NCBI GenBank assembly: GCA_001910725.1
Contig: MJGA01000020.1
Span: 248,001-312,000 of the forward strand
Length of the DNA stretch: 64,000 nt
Reading direction: 5' to 3'
DNA from: Phanerodontia chrysosporium
Taxonomy: Eukaryota; Basidiomycota; Agaricomycetes; Polyporales; Phanerochaetaceae
Part shown: in pieces, positions 24,153 to 36,366 of the stretch
How positions within the stretch are numbered: position 1 is the first letter of the stretch
Layout: each line of letters opens with the position of its first letter
Notes under the pieces: model-generated
What the model saw: only the letters and a program-made list of their open reading frames with translations
The model's database searches: none
Told to the model about the DNA's origin: nothing
Position numbers and translations under genes: made by a program

Positions 24153-26095
24153 GGCTGAGTGAGCGACGAGATGACGACAAGACGAGTGAGAGATATGAAT
24201 CGCTATCCTGCGGACGCGATGTTCTATGTTCAGGAGGGATGTTGAAGATAATGGTGGTATGCGGAATATCAGGCGTTCCGGGCACGTTGAAACGGGCAGG
24301 CAAGGAGAAGACAGACACGCTGCGCGCAAGCACTGGCAACTTCACATGCACGAGGAGGTCCTCTGGGCACCGAGCTGAGACAAAAGATAGGATGCAAGCG
24401 CGAAAGCGTATGCCCTGCGATGGTGAGGTCCAGGGACAAGGGAGAGCAACGACTCCAGAAGATGGTGTTTCCCTAACAGGTCAGTTTGTCGGGTTAGGGT
24501 TTACGAGATCGGATCTCGAGCGTGCGCATCCCGTTCCTGGTCTTGTTCGCAGGCACCGACGACACACGCTATCTCGTTGCGCTATACAGTAGTCGTACAC
24601 GTTTGCCGACAGCGATGACTGAGGGTAACCAGAAGTTCCCTCTGATCCAATTTTTGACCTAGCTAGGAATACTTAAGCGCTGTGTCAATCGTCTGGTATT
24701 ACCACGCCTCGAGGTGCGGAAATCAACGTATAGATCTGACATCTGACACGCCATGAGCTACAGTATGAGCCCATGTTACTCTGTAGAAGATAAGGTGGCT
24801 TCATACGCGACGATTCTTCGAGCGGCTGCGAGAATGCAGCCCAGGCCGTGGGCTCTCGACCAACTCGAGCACACACTGGACCCGAGCTAGAAGGACAGTG
24901 AGTACGTAGCAACTACTCAGTGTTGCAGCGCGCCAGGCGGAAGAAGAACGACGAGGGATGTGTTCCGAGACCTCAGGAATCGCAGGTTTGAAATCCTGAC
25001 AACAGGAACAAGACTGCGCAACACGAGATGTCAGTCATAGAGGATGATCAGATTTGAGTTACTCTTGCAGACTTGGGATCATCTATGTGTTAGAGTTCGC
25101 GTCGGTCAGTCCATTACCATGACTAGAGCAGGCAACTCACGAACGAAGCTGATGTCGCTCCCGCCCACCGTGATGGCACTTGGCAGATCCCCAAAAGAAT
25201 CCCCGACTTGCGGTACTATCCTAGGCTCTCATCTCGATTTGGCACGCGGGCCATTGTCGCACTATGTACGATGAAATCTACCAAGAGCACATGGTGAGCA
25301 CAAAGGAATCGTGAACCATGATGCGTACCATCTTGCCCAGAAACCGACCCTTTCTTCCTTGGACCACTGCGGTGAGAGCTGACGCAGGCCACGGAGTGTT
25401 TGCTTTGGCTTATCCCGGGCTACCAATCGGTGCTCGGGTGTCTAAGCAGCTCGCTTCCACGGAGCAGTGCCTTTATGCCTGCTGTTTCCCTCCTGCAGAA
25501 CAACCGTACTCTCGAATACCCATTCGTGACGACAGTCAGGGAGAGATTTGCTTCCGCGACGGTTTTGGGGCAAAGTGTTTGGCGCTATTTGGCAAGAGCC
25601 TCTGATCCTAACAAGGCCAAATAGCCGTGTAATATTCTGATTTAGACTTTCCGGACCGGCTGCAGTCGGAGGGTCTGCAACGCAACAACAGACCAAGGGA
25701 GCATCTGTTCACCGCCCTGAAGCCTCCGTCGTCGAACGTCTCGAGGGTCTGCCCCGGCAACAAATTGCAGAACTCCCAAGTCGTCCCGCAAGTCCTTCTG
25801 CTTGCGTTGCCAAGCGGATAGATACGCTGGGAACAGCGCTGCGTGCGTGTTCCACAGGTGCGCGGCCGTCTGGACTCGCGGTGCATCATATACCCTTTCT
25901 CATCAAATGATCCTAGCATCTGCGACCACCAGCCGTCGGCGAATTGGCTGAGCCTTTAGCGTTCCGCATCAATACCATCATCACCACGAAATTCACGACC
26001 GCCGCACGCCTCCTTGCGAGTCACCCCTTTTCCCTCTCCTGCCAGTCTTCCCGCCAATCCGCCCAGCACGCCGGACGCTGGCCTATGGGGACGTA
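24153..26095. other. 1.9 kb without a supported gene
   Basis: 5' flank of the two-Myb gene, which contains a telobox at 24494-24502, and 5' flank of the membrane protein at 26096. Frames up to about 103 aa occur, for example minus 25608-25919, but lack domains. Confidence 0.45.
24494..24502 (+). promoter_or_regulatory. telomere-repeat-like box TTAGGGTTT
   Basis: TTAGGGTTT (AAACCCTAA on the gene strand) lies about 340 bp upstream of the ATG of the two-Myb telobox protein. It is one and a half units of the fungal telomere repeat. Proteins of the Teb1/Tay1 type bind such sequences, so autoregulation is possible. A 9-bp match can also arise by chance. Confidence 0.35.
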
Positions 26096-27488
26096 ATGAG
26101 AGCCTCGAATGCGACGCTGATGGTACCACCAGAGGCCATACCAGTTATAGAAGGCTTCGCAGAGAGCATCGTCACGCCCGCCGTGATATTCCTTATGATT
26201 GGTACCATCTTCCCGACGTTGCTCCTTGTAATGCTCGGTGCTCTCTTTTATTTCTCTACTAAGACGACCCGGACACGGCCTATCTTCTCCTTAACGTCCT
26301 CGACCTCCTCCTGGGTATCGCGACCGGCATATGGAACGGATACATCGAGGTCAGTTCCTCTGCCCATCTCAATCGCCCGTCGTCTTCACCGCGTGTTCCT
26401 CGCAGATTAATACGCTTGTGCACCCGTTCAGTTTTTTCTCACAGTCGCTCTACCTAGCCTTTGGCGTCGTCCTGTCCTTCGTGTCCTGGATCTCCGAGCT
26501 GGTTCTCTTGCTACGGCTGGTCGCCGTGTTTCCCATTCAGCTGACCGGCCGGAAGACCTTGATAGCCATTCTCGCCTTTCCAATCTTCGTCAAGATCGTC
26601 CGCCTCGCCTGCATGGTGTGCTACTACGTGCAGTTCTCTGAAGTCGCGCCTCCGTACGGGAACAACATCCTCACGATAGAGCTCGGCCCCACACATAGCC
26701 CGTACATTAAGGTCGAGTGGACGCTGGAGATCTTCGACAATGGGTACGTACATTATATACAGATCGTATGCTCCCCTGCTCAGCGGTCACAGTTACGTGT
26801 CCACTCTCTTTTTATGGCGTCTGTATACCACGTATCTGAAGAAAACGAGAGGACAGATCTCGATGTTATCATCGTACGGTTTTGGAGGTACCCGTTACCA
26901 ATCCTACAGCCAGGCCCCTGCTCTGCTCTCACACACGTGTTCCTGGCAGACTCACTGGCGCGAAGGACGATGGGGCTTTTCTGGATAGCAGGCACCAATT
27001 TTATATTTCCAGGTATGGAAGCCGCCCTTCGTGTCAGCAGAGCGACTTATCAGACCCACTGCAGTCCTTTTGAACATCGTTCAACTTGCGATCCTTTTCA
27101 CCAAACCTGACTACATTCTTTGCACGTACGTTATGCTTGTGAACTGCTACACCTCGGTCGTGGGCGTCGTTTTTGCAACCGGTGTGTGTCTCTCCTGGCT
27201 CCTTGTGACTTCGTGTACTCACAACTTGCAGTCTGGAGCTCGTGTATGTCCCACAAGGAGCTCGACCGGGCGCTCGGCACGGTCGAGGACGCGCACACGA
27301 CGAGCATCCCGCGCATCACGTCTGTTCCCGGCCAGGTCGCGACCGTGCCGCTGACAGACCTCCCGCCGCGCGAGCGCGACGCGTCGCTAGACTCGCGCAA
27401 GACGTCGTGGAACGTGAGCCTGACGGTCCCATGGCCCGCGAGCGCAGACGACGGCGGCGCGGAGAAGCACACGGCCCCGCTGCTGTGA
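26096..27488 (+). CDS. seven-helix membrane protein (GPCR-like topology), Agaricomycete family
   Basis: Predicted plasma-membrane protein with about seven helices; ligand unknown. The N-terminus MRASNATLMVPPEAIPVIEG is followed by helix 1 (VIFLMIGTIFPTLLLVMLGA), VLDLLLGIATGIWNGYIE, LAFGVVLSFVSWISELVLLL, TLIAILAFPIFVKIVRLACM, YVSTLFLWRLYTTYLKK, MGLFWIAGTNFIFP joined to VLLNIVQLAILF, and YVMLVNCYTSVVGVVFA. A hydrophilic tail ends at 27488. Introns near 26347-26405, 26888-26950 and 27012-27063 fit in phase; the last (52 nt) joins FIFP to VLLNIVQ. Between helices 1 and 2 the frame must shift by one base near 26292, unless an unusual intron removes part of helix 1. It is not of the STE3 pheromone receptor class as far as I can see. 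Confidence 0.65.
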
Positions 27489-30400
27489 GGTGCGCGCACT
27501 GCGACGCCCGCTGTCCAACTCACCTATACCTTCGTTCTACGTCACGAATATACTTGCCCGCTTCCGCGCATTTCTTTCGCAGACCTCCGCTGTAATTACC
27601 CCGCCCGCGCGCCTCCTCCTGCACATGCTGTTGTACTACTACGCACGCCTCCACCATTCGCACTAGAGACACACGTAACCATCCCCCCACACCTAATCTG
27701 TACACCCGTCCTCGTGTAATATACCTGCCACGAACGCGCGCGCGCTTGCGGAGTGCGTCCTGGGCCCGGGCGACGATCTGCGTGGCCAAGAAGCTCCCGC
27801 CCCTGTCTTGTCACCACCGAAGCAGGCACGGAGCCAAACACCGGGGCAGTCTCCTCCGTCTCAGACAACAGAGACAAACATTGAAGTTTGGAGTACCTTC
27901 ACGAAGGGGCTGCTGCAGCGGACAGCTCAAGGCCATGCCTGTCTGCGGCTGGCCAGTCGCAGAATTGCGCTGGCCCTCGACAAAACCGAGGTGTCCGTAG
28001 CCCTGCCGTTACGCAAATTTAGCTCGCTCGAACGTGCGGGGCCGTAGCAGATGCACGGTCGAGCAATGGCCGTGGACGCCTGTTCCTATATGGGGGTTCG
28101 CGTGCCCTCCGATCGGTATTGGCGGCCTCTCGTCGCCAGGGCGTCGAAGCAGCGACGCGCAATTTGCACGTCTGTTTCAAATCAGCTCGACTGTTCCCTG
28201 CAAAGGGGCGTCCAGGCCTCCCCAGTCGCCCAGGGTAATCATAGCCTGCGCTCGCTTGACGCGGGTGTAGCGTACAGAGTCTGCAGTGCCATCAGACCGT
28301 CCTCGGTCGCCACGATCGCGCCGTTCGGGTGACGGCGTGGTGTCAACGCCGTCTGCTCCCGCGACGCTGAGGATGCCTGATGGAGATATCTGTCAGGCTC
28401 TCGGGGGATTGAGATTGGCTTCGCTAGCGAAGCCATTCGCTTATCTAGCCCCCAGAGGCTCAGCGGAAGCCACCGACACGGACAGGGAAATGAGCTGACG
28501 CAGCCAGGGGTAGTAACGACTTACACAGTGGTCAAACACATAGTTGATGTCAGGAGCGAGCAGCTGATCGTTTTGACTGACTGACCAGACTAAACACGAC
28601 CGCCGCTTCACGAACAGGCTGGTGTCTTGTAAATCTGAGCGACTTAGTTGCACACCTTCTAGTTGTCATTCCGTTTCGCTGAGGATGCCGACTACTGTTG
28701 CTGCCGCTCGCTGAGTTGAGGCCGGTGAGGACGGGGAGTTCTGCGAAGCTCGTGGCGGCGAAGCGACCTGGCTAATGAGTGTCAGCTGCAATCACATGTC
28801 TAAGAAATAAGCAATGTGGCGCACCGAGGCTATTCCATCTGGCAGCTGCATAGGCCGGCCTTCCGACGAGAGCAACTGCAAACCAGGGCGTGCATAACAC
28901 TCTCTTTGCGGGCAGCTAGCAGCGATGGTCGGGCATATACCGAGGCTCTGCATGCATCCGTATGGGCGACCGGTCTCGCTTGCTCGGAGGGCCGCCCCGG
29001 ACCAGTGCCATCAACGCCCTCCGACTCCGAGGAGACGGTATCGGCGTATCATGCTGATGGGATCCTCCTCCGGCGCGCGCAACTGTATTGTTGAGCTGAA
29101 TAACCCGCGCGCCGGTAGACAGCAGCCGTGCACGGCGGGGCGAGACCGGTTGCGACGATGGTAAGCTGCGGCGGCTGGGAGCCAGTGAAGGGTGAGGTGG
29201 CCATTCAGGCAATAACATAGTCAAATCGCACGAGGTGACGTTGGCATGAACATTCTATAACGCACATAATTGAGGTTAGCTTCGGGGTACTGGGTGTCAA
29301 GTGGCTGCACCAACTTCATGTTCGCCTCAGGAAGTGCACTGTCGGCCTCTACAATGTGGGCACCTCACTCTGAGTCATCAGGACGTATGGATAAGAAGCT
29401 GGATACGAGGAAAGATGATGCAAAGTAATAAGCCACGAGACATGCTTTCAGCTGTGATCGTTGGGGTTAGGACTCGAGGAGGGAGGAACGCTTGCCGGCA
29501 GTGGCGAGACCGCCACGCGACGATTTTCCTCGAAAGCGCCCATCTGTTGCCTTTTGGAGTCAGACAACCACTACGACTCGCCAGGCTCGCTCGCGGCTTG
29601 ACCCCGCTAGACTGTATTCGCTGAAGTACTCTGAGCCCCTGCGACTATCAGCTCATACACCCTATCTTCCGTGTAACTCTTTCATCCCTGACACCCCCAG
29701 GAACTTGTAGAATCGGGGTCATACGAGGATCTGGCTCCAGCAGCGGAGATATTCGTCAGGGAAAGCCTGTTACGATGTCTATCTTCTGCCATTCTCGTTC
29801 GTGTAAGTGGACTCATTGCGCCCCGGTCTGCGTCTGAATCGCGCGCTCACGACTCAGCAGAGCACCGCGCGTGCTTTCTGCCATTCCTCGGACACACGCA
29901 GACCACGATTGATCCGCCTCCCGCGAAGCTACGGTGCCCAGCCACGAGCACGCGGCGCCGCCCGCGCCCCGTGTCCGTCCGCGCAAACCAGGGCGGGTGC
30001 ACGGATCCGCGCTGCCTCTGCACCCCAGCCGACGATCATTCGTGCCAGGGGGGCGCGCACTTCCGCTGCCGGGCCTGCCATTGGGCCTTTAAATCGTCTG
30101 GACACGATCGATCGCCCGGCGGCCTGGCATCGAGCAGAGCGTGCCTGCACCCCGTCCGAGGTGCTGCGGCAATCATGGACGTGCGGACGCTGCTCGCGGG
30201 TGTACATTGGCCTGTCCCCAAATCGCTGATTGCCTCGTCAATGCAGGCCCCGCCCGGTTCGCAGCTCAGGCACCGCAGTGCCCCGCCCGCCAGTCAGGGA
30301 CCATGACACACATCGCCCGCGGGTGGCGCGCCTGGATGCAAAACCGGTGACTCCTGGACATCTGCGCGGCGCGGACGCCTGGCTGATGCTCCACCGCGTT

Positions 30401-31261
30401 CCTCGCGGCTGGTCCACGCCTGCTCCTCTGCGGCGTCCCTGCTATCTGTGTGTGTATGCGCGCCGGGGGCTTTCTGGGGTGCCCCAGACGCGTCGTGCAT
30501 ACGCACTGTTTTCTTCGTGGGCCCTGAGCCTGGGGCCGCCAGAAGGACTATCTGTGCCCGTGCGGTGTGCTTGGCCGCTGTTCACACAGGGGCCTGCGTA
30601 CGGACGTAATGCGCCTTCGGACGGGCGCAAGCTCTAGGTTCGAACATAGGCTTTGTGTGTTCGGCTGAGCTGTGTTGCTGTGGTGATCTTCGTGCGCCCA
30701 GGAGAGCGTCGTCCGGTTATATCACTGCTGGTTTTGCGAGACACGGAGGCGACATAGACGGATTGGGGCTGACGATCCCGGGGGCACGTAGCTGCAAGGT
30801 TTCGGGCGACTAGAGGACACGTGTGTAGACTCTATGCACCAACCTAGAGGAGCTGGAGGAAGCGTCCCTTTCTGCGCGACATGAATAGAGTGGAATGAAG
30901 AGCGTTCATGTGAGCGCCGGAACAACTTGCGCAAGCCCGGTCCCTGAGAATTCATTGAGAGCGGTTGATCCGCTCCCGCGAGGCTCCTCCATCGCATGTG
31001 CAGTCTGGCGTACAGGATGACATCTTGTTGCAATGTGTCTGAGCAACCCAGCGCGCCCAGCCACGCACGGCGTATTTTTCCTCCGTGTTCGCCGCACTGG
31101 GCTCCAGAAAAGTGGAAGGCAGATGCATGGCACAGATGGCAGAGATATCGATACAACATCATACGCTGTCCACTCGCGAAGCCTTGGAAAGCGGGCCACT
31201 AATCCCATTACGATCTCAATTTCCGCATTCCAGAAGCGATATGGAGCGCACCTCCAGCACC
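27489..31261. other. 3.8 kb gene-poor tract
   Basis: Many overlapping frames occur, especially at 27600-27900 and 29800-30650, because the GC content is high and stops are rare. None has a domain, signal peptide or coherent splicing. I saw no terminal repeats or long tandem repeats. It may hold non-coding RNA or eroded transposon sequence that I cannot recognise by eye. Confidence 0.4.
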
Positions 31262-31769
31262 TCAGCCTAGAACAAAAGCCCACAACACGAGGGGAAGCGC
31301 CGCCCAGGTCGGCCCCGCATGACCGAACGTCGCTGGAGCGGCGTTCGCGCTCCCGCTAACAGACGCGGACGTCGTGGGTGCGGCTGTCGGGACAGTGCTG
31401 GGGAGGACGCCCGGGCTGGTGGGAAAGGAGACCCCAGAGCCGCTCGCGGACGGCGGGGCCGCGCTGCTGCTTGCAATGGAACCGAGGCTGGTGGAGCTCG
31501 GTGCCCGCCAGAAGAGAGCGAGACGCCGGAGGGAAGGATCCCTGTTGGAATCGAGACCGACGTGCCCGACGAGAGGGGCCGGAACGAGGGAATAGGCAGC
31601 GATGTCACGCCGCTAAAGGGGTGGAAGAGATAAGAGCGGTATCAGACACCACGGTGTTGGCTGCTGCTTACCTGGCGGTTGGTGTGGTGCCGGTGGACGA
31701 TTGTGCGAGCGGGTGCATGCAGCTCGCAAGCACGAAGAGCACGCCGGCGAGGACGAAGCGCATCTTCAT
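31262..31769 (-). CDS. small secreted Ser/Thr/Ala-rich GPI-anchored protein
   Basis: Short cell-surface protein of about 150 aa. It starts at 31769 with a clear signal peptide (MKMRFVLAGVLFVLASCMHP). A phase-2 intron at 31613-31671 joins TPTA to SGVTSLPIPSFRPLSSGTS. The mature part is dominated by Ser, Thr, Ala, Pro and Gly, as expected for an O-glycosylated wall protein. The end TFGHAGPTWAALPLVLWAFV plus LG is a hydrophobic tail of the GPI-transamidase type, with small residues for the omega site upstream; the stop is at 31262-31264. To reach this tail from exon 2 the frame must shift by one base near 31501-31509; otherwise the reading runs into arginine-rich noise. Function unknown; the signal peptide and the tail support each other. 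Confidence 0.6.
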
Positions 31770-34401
31770 CTGCAACACAAGGCGTCAGCACGAACGCACT
31801 CGCGAGTTTGTTCGCAAAGGATAGATACTGATTGTGCAGTGGAAATGTCGGTGCTGGACAGAGCGATGAGGATACGAACCAGCCCCTGGGTCTCACATGT
31901 CCCGGAGGCATTGGGCACCCGATGCTCTTGGAGATTTGTTCCCACGCATGCGTGGAGCACGCCTCCGTACCACGATTCGAGCGTCGCCGCTGGTGTCACC
32001 CACCGCCGCGAGGTCGAGCAACACCAGGGGAGGCGCTTCCGCGAGGCCCGGCGTCTGCGATTGCCCCGTGATGGCCGTTCCGCCACCGCCGATCCCGCCA
32101 CTTGCCTTTTATGTACATGCGCCCACTACTCTATCATCCCGCAGGCCGCGGCCACCAGGCAGGCAGACCTCACTGACGCGAAGAGGCAGTGCTTCCGGTC
32201 TACAACATGAGGTACTTGAGGGTATGGACTCTCGGAAGACATAGGCCCGCACTACCTTGAACACCGCCCGCGTCACCCTGGACGCAGAGGAAGCTCAAGG
32301 CATCCGCGGGTCAGTGTCACCGTTCGAGGACGCACGAAAGGAGTCCATGTAATAATAGACCTTCCGTACAATAAACCGGGTGTCAGAACAGGGAAGTCAG
32401 ACAGATATATGCCGCATCCTCAACATAAAGTGACCCATGACGCCAAAGTCTCTTGGTAGCAATTAGTTCTGTAGCAGGCTCAGAACGTACTAGGGTCCAG
32501 CGTGCGCCCCTGCCACGAGTGGCCAGGGAATGGCCTTCGAGCTTCATACGGGCTGCGAAGTGGGAGTCAACGTCCCCAGCAGAATTCGGGACACTCATCG
32601 CAGTGTCAGACATGTCCTCGAACAAGAACCCATTTTTCTGAGACTGTGTCAGCGCCAGAAGAAAGACAACAACGAACGAACCGAACGAGTAAAGTACTGC
32701 TTCATGTCCGCTGAGGATGGCAAGACTGAATTATCAGAGTGACCCATTGTAATGAATCTCGACCTACCAAGCGTTTAACCGCAGAGTATGTTCTAGCAAG
32801 TGTAGAAAATACCTCAAACTAGCACGACGCACGTCAAACATTACCTCAACAATGATACCAGCCCAACGCCTGGCCAACATCGATGGCGCCCGATGACGGC
32901 TGGGAAGGTTCAGACCCTTCGCCTGGTGCGCACCGTGCGCACGGCGCTTCGTCGTGCAGCGGCCAGCACCGCAGCGAGACAGACACTCTCGAGGGTTATG
33001 CCGAGGATGGCCTTAGCTCGGGGGAGACAAGGGCACGCCTGCGCGAAACGCGCGCCGCGCGCCGCCGCGACACCATCGCTCACGTCCCGCGCGGGCGTGC
33101 GCGCCAGCCGTGACAGTGCTGCCCTGGTGTGCGCTGGCGCGACACCCCGTGGGGGGCGAGAGTGCACCCTGGCCGCCAAAAGCAGCTGGCACGCGGGTCC
33201 GGCGGTCGCAGCAGAGAGTGCTCGCATGACGACGCTTGCAGACGCGCCGTGCGAGAACTCAAGGCCGGCGGTGACGTCGGGGTGCGCGGGCTTGCGTCAT
33301 GCGTCTACAAATTCCGGCGACTCGCCGCCGTCTGGGACGCTTCTGGGTGCGCACACGCACGCTGTTCGCGACGGCGCGCTGGGCCCACGGCCGCCGGGCT
33401 GCGTACCGCGGCGGGCGGGGCGGCCCCGCCGGTATAGAGTGCAGTGGCGATTGCGATCTCAGGGTCGCGGGGACGATGGGACACGCCTGGGAGGAGCTTC
33501 AAACTGGAGCACGGCAGCGGCGAGCCGGGCCTTGGCTGAGCGAGCGCGGTCGCTGTGGATGGGGTCGTCTGGAAAGCAGGGTGCATCGTCAGTGCGGCAC
33601 GTGACGTGGCTCACGGCCCTGTTGGCGGAGTGCACGCATCCCAAGGAGCCCAGCGGTAGCCACGGCGAGTGCAGACGAGGGGCAGAGGGCGCGTGTGGCG
33701 CGATGCGCGAGAGCACTGTCGCTGCCGGGATTTCGCCTGTGGACGGGCAATGAGAGCAAATGTGACAAGTGTGTGGACCACGGGTCGAATATCCGACGTG
33801 CCGCCATGGCACCGCCACCGCGCAGACGCAGGACCCTGGGGCCTGGGGTGTGCAGCTGTGCCGCATTCCTGCGTGGTCGCTGGCGGATCGTCCTGGAGGG
33901 TGCGATTCCGCCGCCGGTGTGGGCCAGTTGCGACGGGCGCTCGAGGGTTGCCTCCGCACCGAGGCTGCGATCGATTCGAGCGTCGTTGTTCGCCGTCTGC
34001 AGACAACGTTGCAGGGCCCCGGGGGCTGCGTTGCAGCTGGAGGCCAGGCCGGTGTGTGCGTCGCCATACGGAGTTAGGTGTGCGCGGGTGCAGGCGCTGG
34101 GAGGGATAGGAGCAGGCGGAGGCTGGTCTGGCCTGCCAATCTGGGACTGTGCATGCAGCTCTCCGTTAGCGTTGTCGTCGGAGCGTGTGTGGTGTGCGTG
34201 GGCATCCCGGGCCTGCTGACTTTGGCAGGTCTGCACTCGCAGGGCCGCCAGATTCGCGGTGCAGGCTCATGGCGAATTTGTAGTGCGCGGGCGGAAACGA
34301 TCCAGAACAACGAGGCCGGCTCCACCTGCGATTTATAATCTCTGCGCGATGCGTCGACCACACTACTCACCACTGCTGCTGCCCTCCCCGCCACGCCCGC
34401 C
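31770..34401. other. 2.6 kb without a supported gene
   Basis: Contains frames of 286 aa (plus, 32893-33753), 202 aa and 215 aa (minus, 33459-34236) that overlap each other in very GC-rich sequence, with Arg/Ala/Gly-rich, low-information translations. I judge them chance openings. The final 100 bp form the promoter and leader of the phosphatase gene. Confidence 0.45.
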
Positions 34402-35078
34402 ATGATTCGCTTCGACAACCTCCCGCCCGAAGTCATGCAGGCCATGTGCACCCCCATGCACCTCATCCTCCCCCGAGCGCCGCCAACCGCACCGGCGCCC
34501 TCTACCTCGGCTCCTTCTCCGCCATCCTCGACCCCGCCCTCCTCAACGCACACGCCGTCGGCGCCCTCGTCCAGGTCCTCGACGCTCCCTGGCTGCCCAG
34601 CGTCGACGCCCACGCCGCCCAGGGCGTCAAGCTCGAGTGCTACCGCCTCGACATCCTCGACAGCACCTCCGCGGACCTCAAGCCGCACCTCGAGGCCACC
34701 GTCCGCTGGATCGACGACCGCCTCCGACGCGGCGTGAACGTGCTCGTGCACTGCCAGCAGGTGCGTCTGTGCCGTCCGCTCCGCCGTCCGCTCCCCAACT
34801 GACTGTGCCCACGCAGGGTGTCTCGCGCTCGGCCGCGGTCGTCATCGCGTACCTCATCTACACCCACAACATGACCTACGACGCCGCGTTCGACCTCGTC
34901 AAGCGCAAGCGTGCGTGCGTGAAGCCGAACTCGGGATTCGTCAAGTGCGTCCTGCACCTTGTCTAGGGCTGCACCCCGTCTGACCCGCTCTAGGTGTTTG
35001 CAGGAATGGGAAAGACAGTGGCGACCACCTGCCTCCGACCGTCCGACGATGCGTCGGGCACAGACGACGCCGCGCTAG
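34402..35078 (+). CDS. dual-specificity protein phosphatase
   Basis: Cysteine-based phosphatase acting on phospho-Tyr and phospho-Ser/Thr. The signature HCQQGVSRSA (HCx5R) is formed across an intron at 34761-34816, with catalytic Cys and Arg present. The general-acid Asp is probably in the segment YRLDILDSTSADLKPHLEA. Downstream come AAVVIAYLIYTHNMTYDAAF, the typical KPNSGFVK and, after a second intron, CLQEWERQWRP; the stop TAG is at 35076-35078. Length is about 190 aa, a compact DSP with no extra domain. The N-terminus MIRFDNLPPEVMQAMCTPMH joins the core only if the C run at 34470-34474 is one base longer. With that base the start reads LILPPSAANRTGALYLGSFS, a normal DSP beginning. Otherwise an internal start at 34446 would be used. 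Confidence 0.82.
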
Positions 35079-36354
35079 CCCTCCCAGCACCGACTTCTCC
35101 CCTCCCCATGACATTCCTGCGTCCATCACACGCCCGGCCCCGCGCTGCACACCGCGTCGGCCTCGCGCCAACTCTCCCACCAACGCTGTGTAACCCCACT
35201 ACATCATTCAAAACCTTCACAACGCACACATCCACGCCCACAAGGAGAGAAGGGGTGAGAGGGCGCAGTTTTAACGTACATTTGCTAGGGTAATGGTCCA
35301 TTTTTTCCCCCGCGAGTCGCTATTCCTCTGTTTCTCTGGGCTCATTCGGTCGGTTGCTGCATCTCATCATCGGATCGTGGGCTCCCCAGCTGCATCATCT
35401 TCCTTGCATCGCATCTATACAATCTACATACATGTCTCCGCATCGCGTTCCCCCGCGCCTGCTCTCGTCCCGGCACCAGGCTTCGCATGTCGTCTGCACC
35501 CCATACGTACCACACTCACCATCTGTAATTTATTTCGCCCGCGTGCATGACCCCGCTGCATTCTCCTCGCCCGGCCGCGCGCCATGACCCGCTGCATTCT
35601 CCCGCCCGCGCTCAGTGTGCCGTACCCAAGATCGCGCGACCCCAGCCGGGAAATGACGCCCGGGCGTGCACGCCGCGTTCATTCGTGCCCGCTCGTGGTT
35701 GGCAAAGCGCGCCACTCAAAAGTAAGCATCAGGCAGAAGCGTGCATGGGTCTACCCGTGATCTCGGGCTTGCCTTGGTGCAAGCTCGGTTTCGAATACGA
35801 GCAATAAACACGGCGAGGGAAGCGCGGAGCGCGTGTACAGGACTTGGCGGTGGAAACACCCCCCAGGACATTCGGCACGGCCCATCGAGCAGCCCTGCTC
35901 GCAGGACAGACTGCGAGCCGGTGCCGTCTGTATTGCAAGGCTGCGCGTCTCAGGGACAGCGACGCAGTGGCCATCAGTGCGGTCACGCGCGCACCCACCC
36001 ACCGTCAGCAGCGAGTCATGCTAGTCTCACCCCCCGCGGGTTGCTTATGTGAACCCACGCAGCATATCAGACGCATATCAGCCGCGGGTTTCCCGCGTCA
36101 GCGCAACGGATTAGGACAGACTCGCCGCATCCGCGACGGAGTGCCCCAGGGCCAGCAGGAGGGGGGGAGCACGTGGACGCGCAGGGCAACCGGCGTCCGG
36201 GCCTTGGCCCCGCAGGGCACGCCAATTCGCCACCACCTCGCGCGCGGCCTTGCCGTACACGGACAGCATTGCCCCCTGCGGCAGGTTGCGCGCAAGGGGA
36301 TCCCGCAGGACCGAAACGCCGTCCGATGCCCCCGTCTCGACCGCGCGCGAACCT

Positions 36355-36366
36355 CCCCCCCCCCCC
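36355..36366. repeat. 12-base C homopolymer
   Basis: Uninterrupted run of 12 C in a GC-rich non-coding tract. A similar 11-base run lies at 58487-58497 upstream of glycogen phosphorylase. Such runs are prone to length errors. Confidence 0.9.

Noticed and set aside
30630..30650. GGTTCGAA-like string, possible tRNA T-arm
   Set aside because: No upstream A-box, acceptor stem or cloverleaf pairing could be found. No other tRNA candidate was seen in the window.
32893..33753. 286-aa plus-strand open frame
   Set aside because: Arg/Ala/Gly-rich translation with no domain, overlapped by equally long frames on the other strand; typical of chance openings in GC-rich sequence.
33459..34236. Two minus-strand frames of 202 and 215 aa
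   Set aside because: They overlap each other and the plus-strand frames, with low-information composition and no splice or domain support.
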